A stretch of DNA of 64,000 bases from Betaproteobacteria bacterium. Its GTDB lineage: Bacteria > Bdellovibrionota_B > Oligoflexia > Silvanigrellales > Silvanigrellaceae. The DNA is taken from positions 105,760-169,759 of the forward strand of contig VGHE01000008.1 of assembly GCA_016868315.1 (NCBI GenBank). The letters run 5' to 3'. The notes under the pieces are model-generated. The model did not search any database. It had not been told where the DNA came from and saw only the letters and a list, made by a program, of their open reading frames with translations. Position numbers and translations under genes: made by a program. Shown piece after piece: positions 1-9,765 of this stretch. Every line of letters begins with the position of its first letter. The first letter of the stretch is position 1.

Positions 1-496
1 CAGACCAAAGAAAAGTGAGTCCTGCACCCAAGGCAACGAGTGTGTCCATGTTCGTTGAGCGGTGGCGAAGATTACGGAGAGCATTTGCAAAAAAAATGCG
101 TCCTGGCCCAACCAACAAAGCAGCCGTGGCCAAGGCACTTGAAATGCGCACCCAGGAGAGCTCAGCCCATGAATGCATCATTCCGAGCGCAATAACGGGC
201 AATGCAAAAATCATGGCCCAAATCAAGCGCATGCGTGCCTGAACTTGCTCGCGCCTTTGCAGTTCCTCACGGCTGAGCGATCCACCCAATGCGTGCGCAG
301 AGAAACCCAAATCGTCGATGATTGCTTGAATATCCTGCGCAGTCAGGGATGACTGAATGACTGCCGAGTGACTCGCAAAATTCACAACCGCCCGCTCAAC
401 ACCCGGCGTCTGCAAGAGAACTCGCTCAATCCGATTCGAACAACCGGTGCAGCTCATCCCCTGGATGGCAAATTCCTGAATCTGTGTTTCAGCCAT
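1..496 (-). CDS. copA: Copper-type P1B ATPase, N-terminal part (runs off the window)
   Basis: Only the first 165 codons lie in the window. The protein opens with a heavy-metal-associated domain carrying GMSCTGC (metal-binding CxxC at Cys16/Cys19), followed from about residue 90 by hydrophobic segments and a NMDTLVALG stretch typical of the membrane region of Cu-transporting P1B ATPases. Family knowledge: these inner-membrane pumps export Cu(I) from the cytoplasm using ATP. The ATG start has an AGGAAGAAG ribosome site just upstream. The phosphorylation and ATP-binding domains lie outside the window, so metal specificity (Cu versus Ag or another metal) is inferred from the N-terminal motif only. 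Confidence 0.88.
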   Translation of the reverse strand, partial: MAETQIQEFAIQGMSCTGCSNRIERVLLQTPGVERAVVNFASHSAVIQSSLTAQDIQAIIDDLGFSAHALGGSLSREELQRREQVQARMRLIWAMIFALPVIALGMMHSWAELSWVRISSALATAALLVGPGRIFFANALRNLRHRSTNMDTLVALGAGLTFLWS

Positions 497-611
497 TATC
501 TCTTCTTCCTTGGGGAGTTTTGAGCAAGTGGAGAGCCGGATTTCGACAAGCGAAACACGACACCCCTTCGAAAAGTCTCTATACACGCTGATTTTAGGAG
601 AGTCATTAGCT

Positions 612-1580
612 TCAGTTGCAAGAAGGCGGACGATTTGGTGTTCCTGGTGGAGGGCATCTGAATACACTCATTTCCTGACCGTCGTTGAATTCAAGGGTGA
701 GGCCGCCATGAATCCAGATGTAATTGCTGAGGCGGTTGGGAGGATCGGCAGGATTCACGGGCGGCAAGACATCAAAGCGTGCGCGCGCCAGAAAGAGCGT
801 GAGGGTCATGTAGTCTGGCACAAATGCACCACTGTTCTCTCCATACAAACCCTGCAAAAACCGTTGCCGATCGGTAAAGTAGACACCACAAAGGACTGCA
901 CCCCAGTGATTCAACGCAGCACGGCTCATTGAACCATCTGCTTGAACAATTCGCCGCGGTACCTGACGTTGAACAATCTCGCCGCGTGCAGTGTTGAGAT
1001 ACTTCACAACTGGCCGACTGCCCGCAGCACATTCCACAGGACAAATGCTGTCGCGTCCGGCATCAGCATCCACTCCACCCCAGTTACCTATCGCGTTGCG
1101 CGGGTGGCGCGGCGCTTCCATCACGCCACCCCGTCCTGTAGGCAGAGCCAATCCAGCGGGAATCTCCTCACAGGCATTCACAAATGCTTGCGAGGGTGCA
1201 CCACCGGCGTCGAGCCCGAATCCAATCCCATCTGTTGGAACACCCGCAAGAACACCAGCCGCAGGATTGCAGGTGTAATTTGCAATATCTGCGCGGTCGC
1301 CAGCGTTGAACTGAAGAATACAGCCACGACGCTGATTACCAATATTTACAGAAACTGAGGTTTGGAAAACCCGCCTCACATCGCGCAACAAATTCATCAG
1401 ATCCGCGTTGGCGTCGGCTGCGACTTGTATCGTTTTAGCCGTGGCCATGTAGTCGCGCAGGAGTGAGCCTGATGCCGTCATGAGAATGAGGGTCAGGCTC
1501 ACGCCAATCATGAGCTCCACAAGTGTGAAACCGGCTTGCCGCTCTGCCTTCCTTTGCAATGAACGGGTCTCCATGCTCAT
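612..1580 (-). CDS. Prepilin-like protein (PilW-type), last gene of the prepilin/Hint operon
   Basis: A 322-residue protein with a type IV prepilin N-terminus: a short basic leader, then GFTLVELMIG with the conserved Glu at position +5 after the predicted prepilin-peptidase cut, and one hydrophobic helix. The rest is a large Cys-containing periplasmic domain that I cannot place in a named family. It begins 7 bases after the stop of the Hint-containing gene, so it is almost certainly co-transcribed with it. Size and position after another prepilin-like gene suggest a minor pilin or pseudopilin (PilW-like) that helps prime pilus or pseudopilus assembly. The start could also be the ATG 6 bases further in. 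Confidence 0.75.
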   Translation of the reverse strand: MSMETRSLQRKAERQAGFTLVELMIGVSLTLILMTASGSLLRDYMATAKTIQVAADANADLMNLLRDVRRVFQTSVSVNIGNQRRGCILQFNAGDRADIANYTCNPAAGVLAGVPTDGIGFGLDAGGAPSQAFVNACEEIPAGLALPTGRGGVMEAPRHPRNAIGNWGGVDADAGRDSICPVECAAGSRPVVKYLNTARGEIVQRQVPRRIVQADGSMSRAALNHWGAVLCGVYFTDRQRFLQGLYGENSGAFVPDYMTLTLFLARARFDVLPPVNPADPPNRLSNYIWIHGGLTLEFNDGQEMSVFRCPPPGTPNRPPSCN

Positions 1581-1587
1581 GCCCGCT

Positions 1588-4065
1588 TCACTTGCTCGAG
1601 GCTTTGAGTTGCAACATATTTTGTATAACCAAATCGCCTGTGACTACTCCATCGGCCAGCACATAATGCAGTTCAGGGTAGTCGGCGGGACCCTCAAGTG
1701 CCAGATTGACCACCGTGCGCCCGAACTCTCCCAATTCGACAGATTGAACAGGGAGGAACGCCTTTTGAGCCCTCAAAATCTCCACACCTTTTTTCAGATC
1801 CTTGGCCTGCACCCAACCGCGCCGAGTCATGAATGGGTGCGAGTCGGTCACCTTCACCACACGATCGCCCACACGCACATTCAGGAGATGCTTCAATTCT
1901 GGGCCGATGGTCAATTTGGTGATCTTTGCAGGGAGTTTGGTGACTGGATTGAAAACAAACTCGCCCATCTTGAGCTGTGTGATCAATCGATCCGAGCCAT
2001 CCGCCATGCGAATCCGGGTAGACTCATCGAAGCAGCCATCATTGTTTCGGCACACAAAACCAGCTTGATCGCGCGTAATGAAGGTGTAAGAACATTGTCT
2101 GGGATCTTCGGCTTTTTTATACACGAAGTACGCACATGTTTGAGAGGTGTAGCGCTCTGCCTCCACGGGAGCACTCAACGCTTGTAAGCGATAAACCTTG
2201 AAGGTTCTCGTGGTTCCTGCATCAATAACGGCACCAGTGTCAGGGTCTACAACCTTGTCAGTTGCCCCTCGAAGTTCCATGGCATACGGATTTCCAGCAA
2301 CAAAACTTGCACCCGGTGCTTGCATCTCGGCGCTCTTGAAGTTTTCAAAGGCATGGCGCAAAGGGTGGTTCATTGGATCTGATGGTTGCAATGGCACAGC
2401 CGTTGGATTGACACGGTTAATCAACCGTACCGGATTGTTTGCCCAGCGGTCACGCCCAGCAATAAACGCATCGTCGACTTCCAATGCAGCAATGGCCATT
2501 TGTAAGGTTGTTTCTGCGTGCCGACCCGCCACCTGCGGAGTGAATACCGCTGTTTTGTTGTTGAGACGCGCTTCTTCTGCTCGCACCAAGTCGCGCACGT
2601 TCTGCACCCACTGGTCACTACAACTCACCTGGAGAGCACGGTCTGCATACTTCACATTGGGAGCCTCGGCTGCTGTAACAGGCTCAATAGTCACATCCTC
2701 ACTCACACAGCGGGCGTTGAAGCGAGTGTTAAGATGCTCACGCGGCACATAAACTTTCGTGCAGAAATCCGCTCCGGCACCGGTTGACCCTGCTGAACCG
2801 CAACCGCTCTTGTAGTCGTTGTACCACTCTTGCGGCGACTTATTTGGGGTAGCCGGATTACGCTGCTTCAACCACTCAACTGGTTGTGATTTGCTCCCTG
2901 TTAAGTAGTACTTAAATTCTGGACCACCAACATTTTTCAACTTTGGCGTCACACCCACGAAGTATGAATTAGCCTGCTCAGCAGCTGTAAAGCGCTCGCG
3001 GCGCACAACTAATTGCTCGCTGATATACTGCCCGCGTCCACCCGCATTCGGGCGCCATGAGTCAGCTGCACCCGAGACAGCAACATTGAGCCCAGCTCGA
3101 CCGCCGCGAACATGGCGCTGGCTTGCCGGAATATTGGGGTCGTTTGACATATAATAAGGAATGAGACGCTCGCGCAGAGGAGCCAAAACCGCATAATCCT
3201 CTTCCTGCGCAAGCGCAGCGAGATTTGGAATTTCTCTTTCAAATTCATCCGCCAGATTCCCATCCGGCCGAGGTTCAAGTTCGGTTATAACGTAGCGCTG
3301 ACCAACGCGACCGCCGCCACGCGCTGCAAATCCAATTGTTCCGCTTGCACTTTGTGCCACCGTTTGAGGGCGCATATAGAAGCAGGTATCTGCCGCGCCG
3401 TAACGTCCCAGGAGGCCGCGGTTTCCGTCCGAGGCTGCACCCAAATTCACTTTTGCTTCAAGAGAGGAAAAGTATGTTCCATTGGCTGCTCGTGGGCGCT
3501 GTGCTTTGATGAAAGCAAAATTTCGCTCAGTCACGAGTGCATCGCCGCTCCCCGAACGCTCTGGCGCAGGATAGCGAACGAATTTAACTTCAACCAAGAC
3601 ACGGTCGTTGACCACAACTCCGTTTGCATCTTTGCGTGAGACTGGAACACAGACGTCAACAACTTCGCATCCCTGGCTCGGGCAAGTTCGCTTGAAGCGC
3701 CAAGATGCGTTCGCATTGGCGCAATCAAGAGCTGGCATAACAGTTGTGATGTTCAAACAACCGCCTCGCGTATACCTCGAGGAATTGACAGGATTGCCGT
3801 TGATTTGTGGCTCAATCACACGGCACCCAGCGGTGGAATTGAAGTACAGCGAACCGTTGGTAATCAGCTGTGTGACTGACTGCAGTGCCGTTTCATTCAC
3901 TCGGCGGTCGACGTCTGCTGCTGTTTCCTGAGTCCGCGCTTTTCTGTTGTCGCGCAGCGACTGGATGACTGCACCGGAAGACAGTGCCAAGACCGAGGTG
4001 AACACAAGAATACTTGTGGTCGATGTCCCCCGCTGATTTCCCCATCGCAAACTGAATCCAAACAT
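1588..4065 (-). CDS. Pilus-associated exported protein with C-terminal Hint (intein-like) domain
   Basis: 825 residues from an ATG preceded by GAGGAG; the longer TTG start is less likely because this ribosome site would lie inside it. The N-terminus has one hydrophobic segment (about residues 10-35) without a clear prepilin Glu+5, reminiscent of PilX-like proteins. A long periplasmic region with scattered Cys follows. From Cys678 (DGCFDESTRIRMADGS) the last about 140 residues read as a Hint fold: nucleophile Cys, a block-B-like VTDSHPF with the conserved His, and a final VVTGDLVIQN ending in Asn816, leaving a 9-residue tail. Hint domains cleave or splice peptide bonds. I infer autoprocessing of this pilus-operon protein; it is not shown. 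Confidence 0.72.
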   Translation of the reverse strand: MFGFSLRWGNQRGTSTTSILVFTSVLALSSGAVIQSLRDNRKARTQETAADVDRRVNETALQSVTQLITNGSLYFNSTAGCRVIEPQINGNPVNSSRYTRGGCLNITTVMPALDCANANASWRFKRTCPSQGCEVVDVCVPVSRKDANGVVVNDRVLVEVKFVRYPAPERSGSGDALVTERNFAFIKAQRPRAANGTYFSSLEAKVNLGAASDGNRGLLGRYGAADTCFYMRPQTVAQSASGTIGFAARGGGRVGQRYVITELEPRPDGNLADEFEREIPNLAALAQEEDYAVLAPLRERLIPYYMSNDPNIPASQRHVRGGRAGLNVAVSGAADSWRPNAGGRGQYISEQLVVRRERFTAAEQANSYFVGVTPKLKNVGGPEFKYYLTGSKSQPVEWLKQRNPATPNKSPQEWYNDYKSGCGSAGSTGAGADFCTKVYVPREHLNTRFNARCVSEDVTIEPVTAAEAPNVKYADRALQVSCSDQWVQNVRDLVRAEEARLNNKTAVFTPQVAGRHAETTLQMAIAALEVDDAFIAGRDRWANNPVRLINRVNPTAVPLQPSDPMNHPLRHAFENFKSAEMQAPGASFVAGNPYAMELRGATDKVVDPDTGAVIDAGTTRTFKVYRLQALSAPVEAERYTSQTCAYFVYKKAEDPRQCSYTFITRDQAGFVCRNNDGCFDESTRIRMADGSDRLITQLKMGEFVFNPVTKLPAKITKLTIGPELKHLLNVRVGDRVVKVTDSHPFMTRRGWVQAKDLKKGVEILRAQKAFLPVQSVELGEFGRTVVNLALEGPADYPELHYVLADGVVTGDLVIQNMLQLKASSK

Positions 4066-4092
4066 AACCAATCTCCTCAAAAAACAAAGAAA

Positions 4093-5232
4093 TTAGCGAG
4101 CGACAATAGGCACAGGATCCGCACATTCCTCTCGGCATTGGTAGAGCCACAAAGGCGCAGCAATGCACACTGGACGAAGTCCATTTACGGGAATGGGAGG
4201 ACGGTTGCTGCAATTCGGAACGGACACTCCAATTTTTTCACTTGAAAATTCCTTCATCGTTTTGAAAGCAAGTTGCTTCTTCGATGCCACAGAGCTCTCC
4301 GCATTGAGAACCGTATAAAGATTGAGCCGCACATTCAAAGTGCGATGCATTTCGTTGACTGCTTGATTGCAAGTTATGGCCTGTCCCGTGTTGGAGTTCC
4401 GGAACGTCGCTGTCGCTACCGCCAAACCCAACACCGATGGGTTGTCTATCACTTCGAGCTCACGTGCTGCAGCACCATTGACCACGTTGCCCGTACGTGA
4501 AAAAAGATTGCCTACAAATGCAAAGCACATGCGAAAACTCGATAAATTATTGAGGCTACTCACTCCCGCCCGGGGGGAGAGGTAATTGACACCGTCATTG
4601 GTGATGTCAGGGGTTAATGGTCGCTGAGGAGCTCGGTTGCCACCCTGCCCCGAACACGTATCAACCCAATTGCAAAACTCGCGCGCAGCACCCTGTGAGT
4701 CTTCGAGGACGCCCTCGTTGGCATTGCAAAAACTGGCGAGGTTGGCATTGGCATCCATAATTGCGCTCGGCCTAACTAAACGCGTGCTGAACGGCACAAG
4801 TGCCCCCCACGCAGCACCACCTTGGTTCAAGCGCCCCGTTAATGGATTCGCGGCCACCTCAGCATAATCCAAAGTGGAAAGCGCCATACGCATGTCTGCG
4901 CCTAGCGTGCGGTTGTTGAATGCCTGGTCGTTCGCCGGGGGGCCACCCGCAAGGACTGCATCATTACTTGCAAAGGCGAAGCGTAGCGCATCGCTGCAAT
5001 CTTGCGCACCCGCATGAGCAACCCACTGCATTAACTTCGAGTAGTAAAGACGAAGTCTGCTGCTCGCAAACGTTTCAAAAAACAAATGAGGGCCAGCGGT
5101 ATCGCGAGCCCGCGCGCTCACACGCGCCTTGTTGAGCACCATAAACGAACCGCCGAACACGATGATGAGGATGGTCATTCCGACCATCAACTCGATCAAA
5201 GAAAATCCAGATTGTTTTTTGAGGCCTCTCAT
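4093..5232 (-). CDS. Prepilin-like protein, first gene of the prepilin/Hint operon
   Basis: 379 residues with a type IV prepilin leader MRGLKKQ followed by SGFSLIELMVGM, with Glu+5 after the expected cleavage and a long hydrophobic helix. The remainder is a Cys-containing globular domain of no named family that I recognise. The ATG at the inner of two adjacent candidate starts is preferred over the TTG one codon upstream; a GGTGAG lies at suitable distance. The gene heads a three-gene leftward operon (27-base and 7-base gaps), so it probably acts with the Hint protein and the second prepilin as minor (pseudo)pilins of a type IV pilus or type II secretion-like machine. Major pilin and assembly ATPases are not in the window. 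Confidence 0.75.
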   Translation of the reverse strand: MRGLKKQSGFSLIELMVGMTILIIVFGGSFMVLNKARVSARARDTAGPHLFFETFASSRLRLYYSKLMQWVAHAGAQDCSDALRFAFASNDAVLAGGPPANDQAFNNRTLGADMRMALSTLDYAEVAANPLTGRLNQGGAAWGALVPFSTRLVRPSAIMDANANLASFCNANEGVLEDSQGAAREFCNWVDTCSGQGGNRAPQRPLTPDITNDGVNYLSPRAGVSSLNNLSSFRMCFAFVGNLFSRTGNVVNGAAARELEVIDNPSVLGLAVATATFRNSNTGQAITCNQAVNEMHRTLNVRLNLYTVLNAESSVASKKQLAFKTMKEFSSEKIGVSVPNCSNRPPIPVNGLRPVCIAAPLWLYQCREECADPVPIVAR

Positions 5233-5370
5233 CAAGACTCACCAAACGCCAAGGGGCGGTCGGCAACCTCCAAAGTGCTATATCGGCTGATTTTTATAAA
5301 ATTTGACTGTCGCCCATTAAAATGCGTAGCGACTTAGGACTTAACAATAAATTTGGATACTTAACCAGAG

Positions 5371-6057
5371 CTAGAGCACCTTCTGCAAGTCCAACCAACG
5401 ATCGAGGTAGGAAGCCTCTATCAGGTCGCCGTGCCCCACGTGAAAGCGCTCTACACCGCTCCTGCGCAACCTAGAAACCTCCCTTAAACACAAAGGCTTG
5501 TTGAGTGTTGCGGGGTGTTGAGCCGGCATCCAAGCCGGAGGCAGGCCGAGCACCCCTCCCATGAGGAGGTCGCCTACGCATGCCGAGCCATCGGCCAGCA
5601 CGACCGAGAGTGAGCTTTCGGTGTGGCCAGCTGTGCGCTCAACTTTCCCCTCAATTCCGAATTCGCTCAGCTCCAAAATCCCAGACACCGGTACGTCGAT
5701 CTCCACGGCCGGAAAGGCTTGCGGCAAGATATTGCCCAAAGTCGAGCGTAAAAACTTCGGAGCGAGTGCTTGCAATGTACCGCTCTCTTGCTTCCCAGAT
5801 TTCAGAAAACTCCGCGCCTGCTCGGAGGCAATGACGGGAACCCCCCTTCTGCGCAACTCTGCCGCGCAGCCGCAATGATCAAAATGCACATGTGTAAGCA
5901 CAACTGCGGCAAGCGATTCCGGCTTCACGCCGCGCTCGATAAGCTGCCTCGAGAGCTGTGCAAAGTCACTTTGGCAACCAGTATCGACAAGAATATTTTT
6001 ACGATCGCAGATGAGAAATGCGTTCGACAAGGGCAGCGAGATTCTATGGACGCGCAT
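5371..6057 (-). CDS. Metallo-beta-lactamase-fold hydrolase
   Basis: 228 residues with the metal-binding signature THVHFDHCG (HxHxDH) near residue 57 and further conserved His positions at AGHTESS and HVGHGDL, all expected of the glyoxalase II / MBL superfamily. Such enzymes usually hydrolyse thioesters, lactones or phosphodiesters with a di-zinc or di-iron centre; nothing here fixes the substrate. No signal peptide is visible, so it is probably cytoplasmic. Its ATG directly follows the TGA of the upstream gene (TGAATG), indicating translational coupling. Confidence 0.85.
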   Translation of the reverse strand: MRVHRISLPLSNAFLICDRKNILVDTGCQSDFAQLSRQLIERGVKPESLAAVVLTHVHFDHCGCAAELRRRGVPVIASEQARSFLKSGKQESGTLQALAPKFLRSTLGNILPQAFPAVEIDVPVSGILELSEFGIEGKVERTAGHTESSLSVVLADGSACVGDLLMGGVLGLPPAWMPAQHPATLNKPLCLREVSRLRRSGVERFHVGHGDLIEASYLDRWLDLQKVL

Positions 6058-7167
6058 TCAGTACCCCATCATGAAGCGCTCGAGTTCAAATCCACTCGGC
6101 TTGAGCTCGAAATTGCGAATGATTTGTTCGCGCACTGTTTCGCTTTTTTTATCTCTTAAAAAACTTTGATGTTGCAGAAGATAGGCCTGCATTTCGTTCG
6201 TCAAAATATAGGGATCACTCGTATCAAATATTTTCGCTACGAAAAATTTGAGTCGCTCGAGGCTGTTCTGACTGTCTCCCAAGGTCTGACCAACCACCTT
6301 CCGAAAATCTTCTGATTGAAAATACAAACCATGCAGAAACTCGTGCGATGGCACCCCGGTAAAAACACTTGGAGCGCTGAAACTCAGAAAGTACTTCCAG
6401 GGCTGAGCCGACATCCAGGACCAAAGCCTTTGCTCATCGGCCAAAGGCTCACCCGCTTGTAACAGCAGCTGAACAGCGATTTCGAAATCCTCTCTTCGTA
6501 AATTCGAGCCCTGCCAGAATCGGAGCAAAGGATTGGTGCGATGCTGCTCAATGGTGAGAATTTTATTCCCCTGTTCAACGTACGATACAACGCGCCCCAG
6601 CGCATAATTGAACTGCCTGTTCCCTTGAGAAACACAAAGCAAGGTTTCAGGAAGCTCTAGTACTGCACCGCAAACCAAATCAATTTCACTGCCCCGCGCT
6701 GCGACTGCTCCCTGCAAACCGATATCAAGCCACGAGTCAATTGGCTGCGCACCAGCGAGCTGCGCAATACTTGGCCATGAATGAGGCTTCTTTGCCTCTG
6801 AAGCCTGCAGCTTCTGCCACTTCTGTTCTTGCTGGGCTTCTTCGATACGCCGCAGGCGCTCACAAGAAAATTCAGAACCCAGGGAACAACTTTGATCCAA
6901 GAAGCGCTTGAATTCGGCCGGGGCTGAGGAGTTCCAGGCCCAACTCACCATGCTCCAATCCACACATTGCTCTGTGGAAGCGGAGGTGGTCTCCCGGCAC
7001 TCCAGCGCCAGTTGCTCGAGCAGGGACTCCTGGTCTCGGACAAAGCTATCGGCTTTAAATCCCTTGGGATTTTTGGGCTTAAAGGGTGAAGCTTGAAGAC
7101 CGACCACCACAGCAACAAGCGAGGCTGCACAAAAAACCAGCAGTGCCAGCAGCCCCTTTTTTTTCAT
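6058..7167 (-). CDS. Exported or membrane-anchored protein of unknown function
   Basis: 369 residues beginning MKKKGLLALLVF with one hydrophobic segment, either a signal peptide or an N-terminal anchor; the rest is soluble and rich in Glu, Gln and Trp. I recognise no domain. The inner ATG is preferred over the TTG seven codons upstream because AAGGGG lies at good spacing before it. The gene is translationally coupled to the MBL-fold hydrolase and diverges from the histidine kinase gene with only about 90 bases between the two starts. Four Cys near residues 50-110 may form periplasmic disulfides. Confidence 0.6.
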   Translation of the reverse strand: MKKKGLLALLVFCAASLVAVVVGLQASPFKPKNPKGFKADSFVRDQESLLEQLALECRETTSASTEQCVDWSMVSWAWNSSAPAEFKRFLDQSCSLGSEFSCERLRRIEEAQQEQKWQKLQASEAKKPHSWPSIAQLAGAQPIDSWLDIGLQGAVAARGSEIDLVCGAVLELPETLLCVSQGNRQFNYALGRVVSYVEQGNKILTIEQHRTNPLLRFWQGSNLRREDFEIAVQLLLQAGEPLADEQRLWSWMSAQPWKYFLSFSAPSVFTGVPSHEFLHGLYFQSEDFRKVVGQTLGDSQNSLERLKFFVAKIFDTSDPYILTNEMQAYLLQHQSFLRDKKSETVREQIIRNFELKPSGFELERFMMGY

Positions 7168-7257
7168 CCTGCAAATACCCCTTACCAACTCGTAAATTTC
7201 GCGGCTGTCCCCTCGACCCCCAGAACACTATTGTGCCCCATTGAGAGACGTAAAGAC

Positions 7258-9678
7258 ATGACGAAAATATTCCGCCAAATAGAACTGCTGACCAAGAGAC
7301 TCAACGCCATTGTCTTATGCCATCTGCCCTTGGTGTTTGCGGGAATCCTTGTTTTGTCAGGCTTCCATGGCCGAAATCTCGGAAACGATGAATTGCGTAT
7401 ATTCTATGCAATGTCTGCAATTTCGTTGCCGCCCCTGCTGCTTGTTTCGCTGCGTCATACATCCAAACCCGAGCAGAACGCCTCCACATTGGAGAGCCTG
7501 TTCTGCCGCATCACGCTGGCTCTCTTGGTGCTCGTTCATATTGTTACCCTCTCGTTTTCTCCGAACGAGATGAACCTTGGATTGGCAAGATTCTTATCCT
7601 CAATCGAGCAGACACTGCTCGTGATTTATATCTTCCAAAAGGTTGTGGAGGAGTTTCCATCGAGATGGTCGCGCCTGGCGCTGTGCGGTTCCTTACTGAA
7701 CGGTTTTCTTGTTTTTGTGATCTCAATTTTGACGTTTGCAACCCGTGATCACGAAAATTACCAGAATCATTTCATAAACACGGTTGAAACGAATGCTGCT
7801 TTAACTTCAATCATCACAATGGTTGTGCTTTATCGTTCAAATTTCCCAAACCGCAACAGCAGACTACACAGCATCATCTGTTATTCCGTGCTGCAGTCGA
7901 GCATTCTGTTTTTTTTCTTTCCGCTGCACTTCACAGAAGTCATTTCTTCGTTGCTGACATCGGGTACTATTTTTGCTCTCTCGCTCGATTTCATTCTGCT
8001 CAAGCCCAGCGTCCTACTGGAAAATGGATTTTCATTCTTAAACCGGCAGAAGGATTTGCATGCAAAGATTGCTAAGGTCAGCAAAGATCTGAAATTGCAA
8101 GAGGAGAAAACAACACGTGTTGAAAAAGAGTTGTCGGACACGGTTTTGCTTGCAGCAGCAACCCTCGACAGCATGTCGGTTCAGGTCTGTATCCTCGACA
8201 CTGATGGTATGATCAGGTCTTCAAATCAGGCCTGGCGAGAATTTCACAAGTCTTTGGGAGTTCAATCTGAGCATTTTTTAACACGCGGATCATACGTTGA
8301 AGGATGCGAAAGTGACCTCACCGCCAACAGCGATTCGCTCAAGAAATCAGCCTTGGAATTCAAATCTGTAATGCGAGGTGAGCATCAGGAGAGCTGCACA
8401 CAGCAGTCGTATTTTTTGGGTCATCAGAAACGCTGGCTGATGTGTCGCATCACTCGTTTCGAATCGAGTCTTGGGCTGCGCTACATGATTGTCCAAGAGG
8501 ACATCACCGAACTGAAACACACGGAAGAAGAACTACGCCTAAAGTCAATTGCGATTGAACGGGCAAATGATGGCATTGTGCTCACCGATCCAAATCTCCC
8601 AGACAACCCTATTGTTTATGTAAGCCAGGGATTTTTGAAGCTCACTGGCTATACGCAAGATGAAGTTATGGGGCGTAATTGTCGATTCATGCAAGGGCAG
8701 GGCAGCGATCCTGAGATGATTCAGAAAATGCGTGAGGCGATTGCTCATGAGCAGTCGTTTGTGGGTGAAATTGTCAATTACCGGAAGGATGGCAAACCTT
8801 GGGTCAACCGCCTCAAACTCGAGCCCGTGCGCAACGAGGAAGGAAGGCTGATTCGCTACGTGGGAGTGCAGCTCGACGTTACCGCTGCAAGGAAGCTCGA
8901 ACGCGAGCGAAAAGCTGCCCTCGAAAAAGAGACCAGCGCGCGCCAAGAAACAGAGCGGCTCTATCGCGAAGCTCAGCAGGCCAACACCATCAAAGATGAG
9001 TTTTTGGCAACACTTTCCCATGAACTCAGAACACCTTCCGGTGTGATTGTCGGTTTCACTGAGCTCTTGAAATATGAAGATATGAATCAGGAAGAGAGAG
9101 ATGAGGCACTCGATGCCCTCGAGCGCAATGCCCGCTTGCTTGTTACATTGATAGACGACATGCTCGACATGAGTCGGGTCATCACCGGAAAATTGAAACT
9201 GAATCCAAAACCGGTAGACCTGGCCTCCATTGTTGAATCGGTTATTGCCGCAGAAACACTCGCTGCACAAACAAAAAACATTCGCTTGGTCACAGAGTTT
9301 GAACCGGGAGCAGGCCCGGTTTACGGCGATACCACGCGTCTCCAACAGATTTTTTGGAACCTTCTCTCCAATGCCATTAAGTTCACGCCACGCAATGGGC
9401 GCGTGAAGGTTTCCGTGAAAAGTGAGGGTTCCCGGGTTGTGGCGCGTGTTATCGACACAGGCGTCGGCATTGAGCCAAAGTTTCTTCCGCACGTGTTTGA
9501 ACGTTTCCGGCAGCAAGAGAGCAGCACAAACCGAAGCTATGGAGGCTTAGGCTTGGGGTTGTCCATAGTAAAACATCTCGTTGAACTCCATGGCGGAACG
9601 GTGGCCGCCGAGTCTGCCGGAGCCGGACGCGGCGCAACGTTTATTGTTAAGTTACCCACCCTGACTTCGGCTGTTTGA
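7258..9678 (+). CDS. Membrane-bound hybrid PAS/LOV sensor histidine kinase
   Basis: 806 residues. The N-terminal about 245 residues hold seven or eight hydrophobic helices. A coiled coil (about 265-305) and a divergent PAS domain follow. A second PAS domain contains GRNCRFMQG, the LOV-type flavin-binding motif, with Cys475 at the photo-adduct position, and ends VNRLKLEPVRNEEG. The kinase core has the H-box SHELRTPSG (His588), N-box LLSNAIKFTP, G1 DTGVGIEP and G2 GGLGLGLSI. There is no receiver domain. Known for the family: LOV kinases sense blue light through FMN. The start at 7258 is chosen because the longer frame would overlap the divergent gene. No response regulator gene is adjacent. Confidence 0.88.
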   Translation: MTKIFRQIELLTKRLNAIVLCHLPLVFAGILVLSGFHGRNLGNDELRIFYAMSAISLPPLLLVSLRHTSKPEQNASTLESLFCRITLALLVLVHIVTLSFSPNEMNLGLARFLSSIEQTLLVIYIFQKVVEEFPSRWSRLALCGSLLNGFLVFVISILTFATRDHENYQNHFINTVETNAALTSIITMVVLYRSNFPNRNSRLHSIICYSVLQSSILFFFFPLHFTEVISSLLTSGTIFALSLDFILLKPSVLLENGFSFLNRQKDLHAKIAKVSKDLKLQEEKTTRVEKELSDTVLLAAATLDSMSVQVCILDTDGMIRSSNQAWREFHKSLGVQSEHFLTRGSYVEGCESDLTANSDSLKKSALEFKSVMRGEHQESCTQQSYFLGHQKRWLMCRITRFESSLGLRYMIVQEDITELKHTEEELRLKSIAIERANDGIVLTDPNLPDNPIVYVSQGFLKLTGYTQDEVMGRNCRFMQGQGSDPEMIQKMREAIAHEQSFVGEIVNYRKDGKPWVNRLKLEPVRNEEGRLIRYVGVQLDVTAARKLERERKAALEKETSARQETERLYREAQQANTIKDEFLATLSHELRTPSGVIVGFTELLKYEDMNQEERDEALDALERNARLLVTLIDDMLDMSRVITGKLKLNPKPVDLASIVESVIAAETLAAQTKNIRLVTEFEPGAGPVYGDTTRLQQIFWNLLSNAIKFTPRNGRVKVSVKSEGSRVVARVIDTGVGIEPKFLPHVFERFRQQESSTNRSYGGLGLGLSIVKHLVELHGGTVAAESAGAGRGATFIVKLPTLTSAV

Positions 9679-9765
9679 ACAGCAAGAAGAGCGACACAAC
9701 GTGCTGAGCGCCGCAGACTGTGACACAATCGGCTGCACGGAAAAACGAATTGCACAGGATTCAAC

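Noticed and set aside
8545-9516. 323-codon open frame on the minus strand
   Set aside because: Antisense to the LOV kinase core; no motif or ribosome site.
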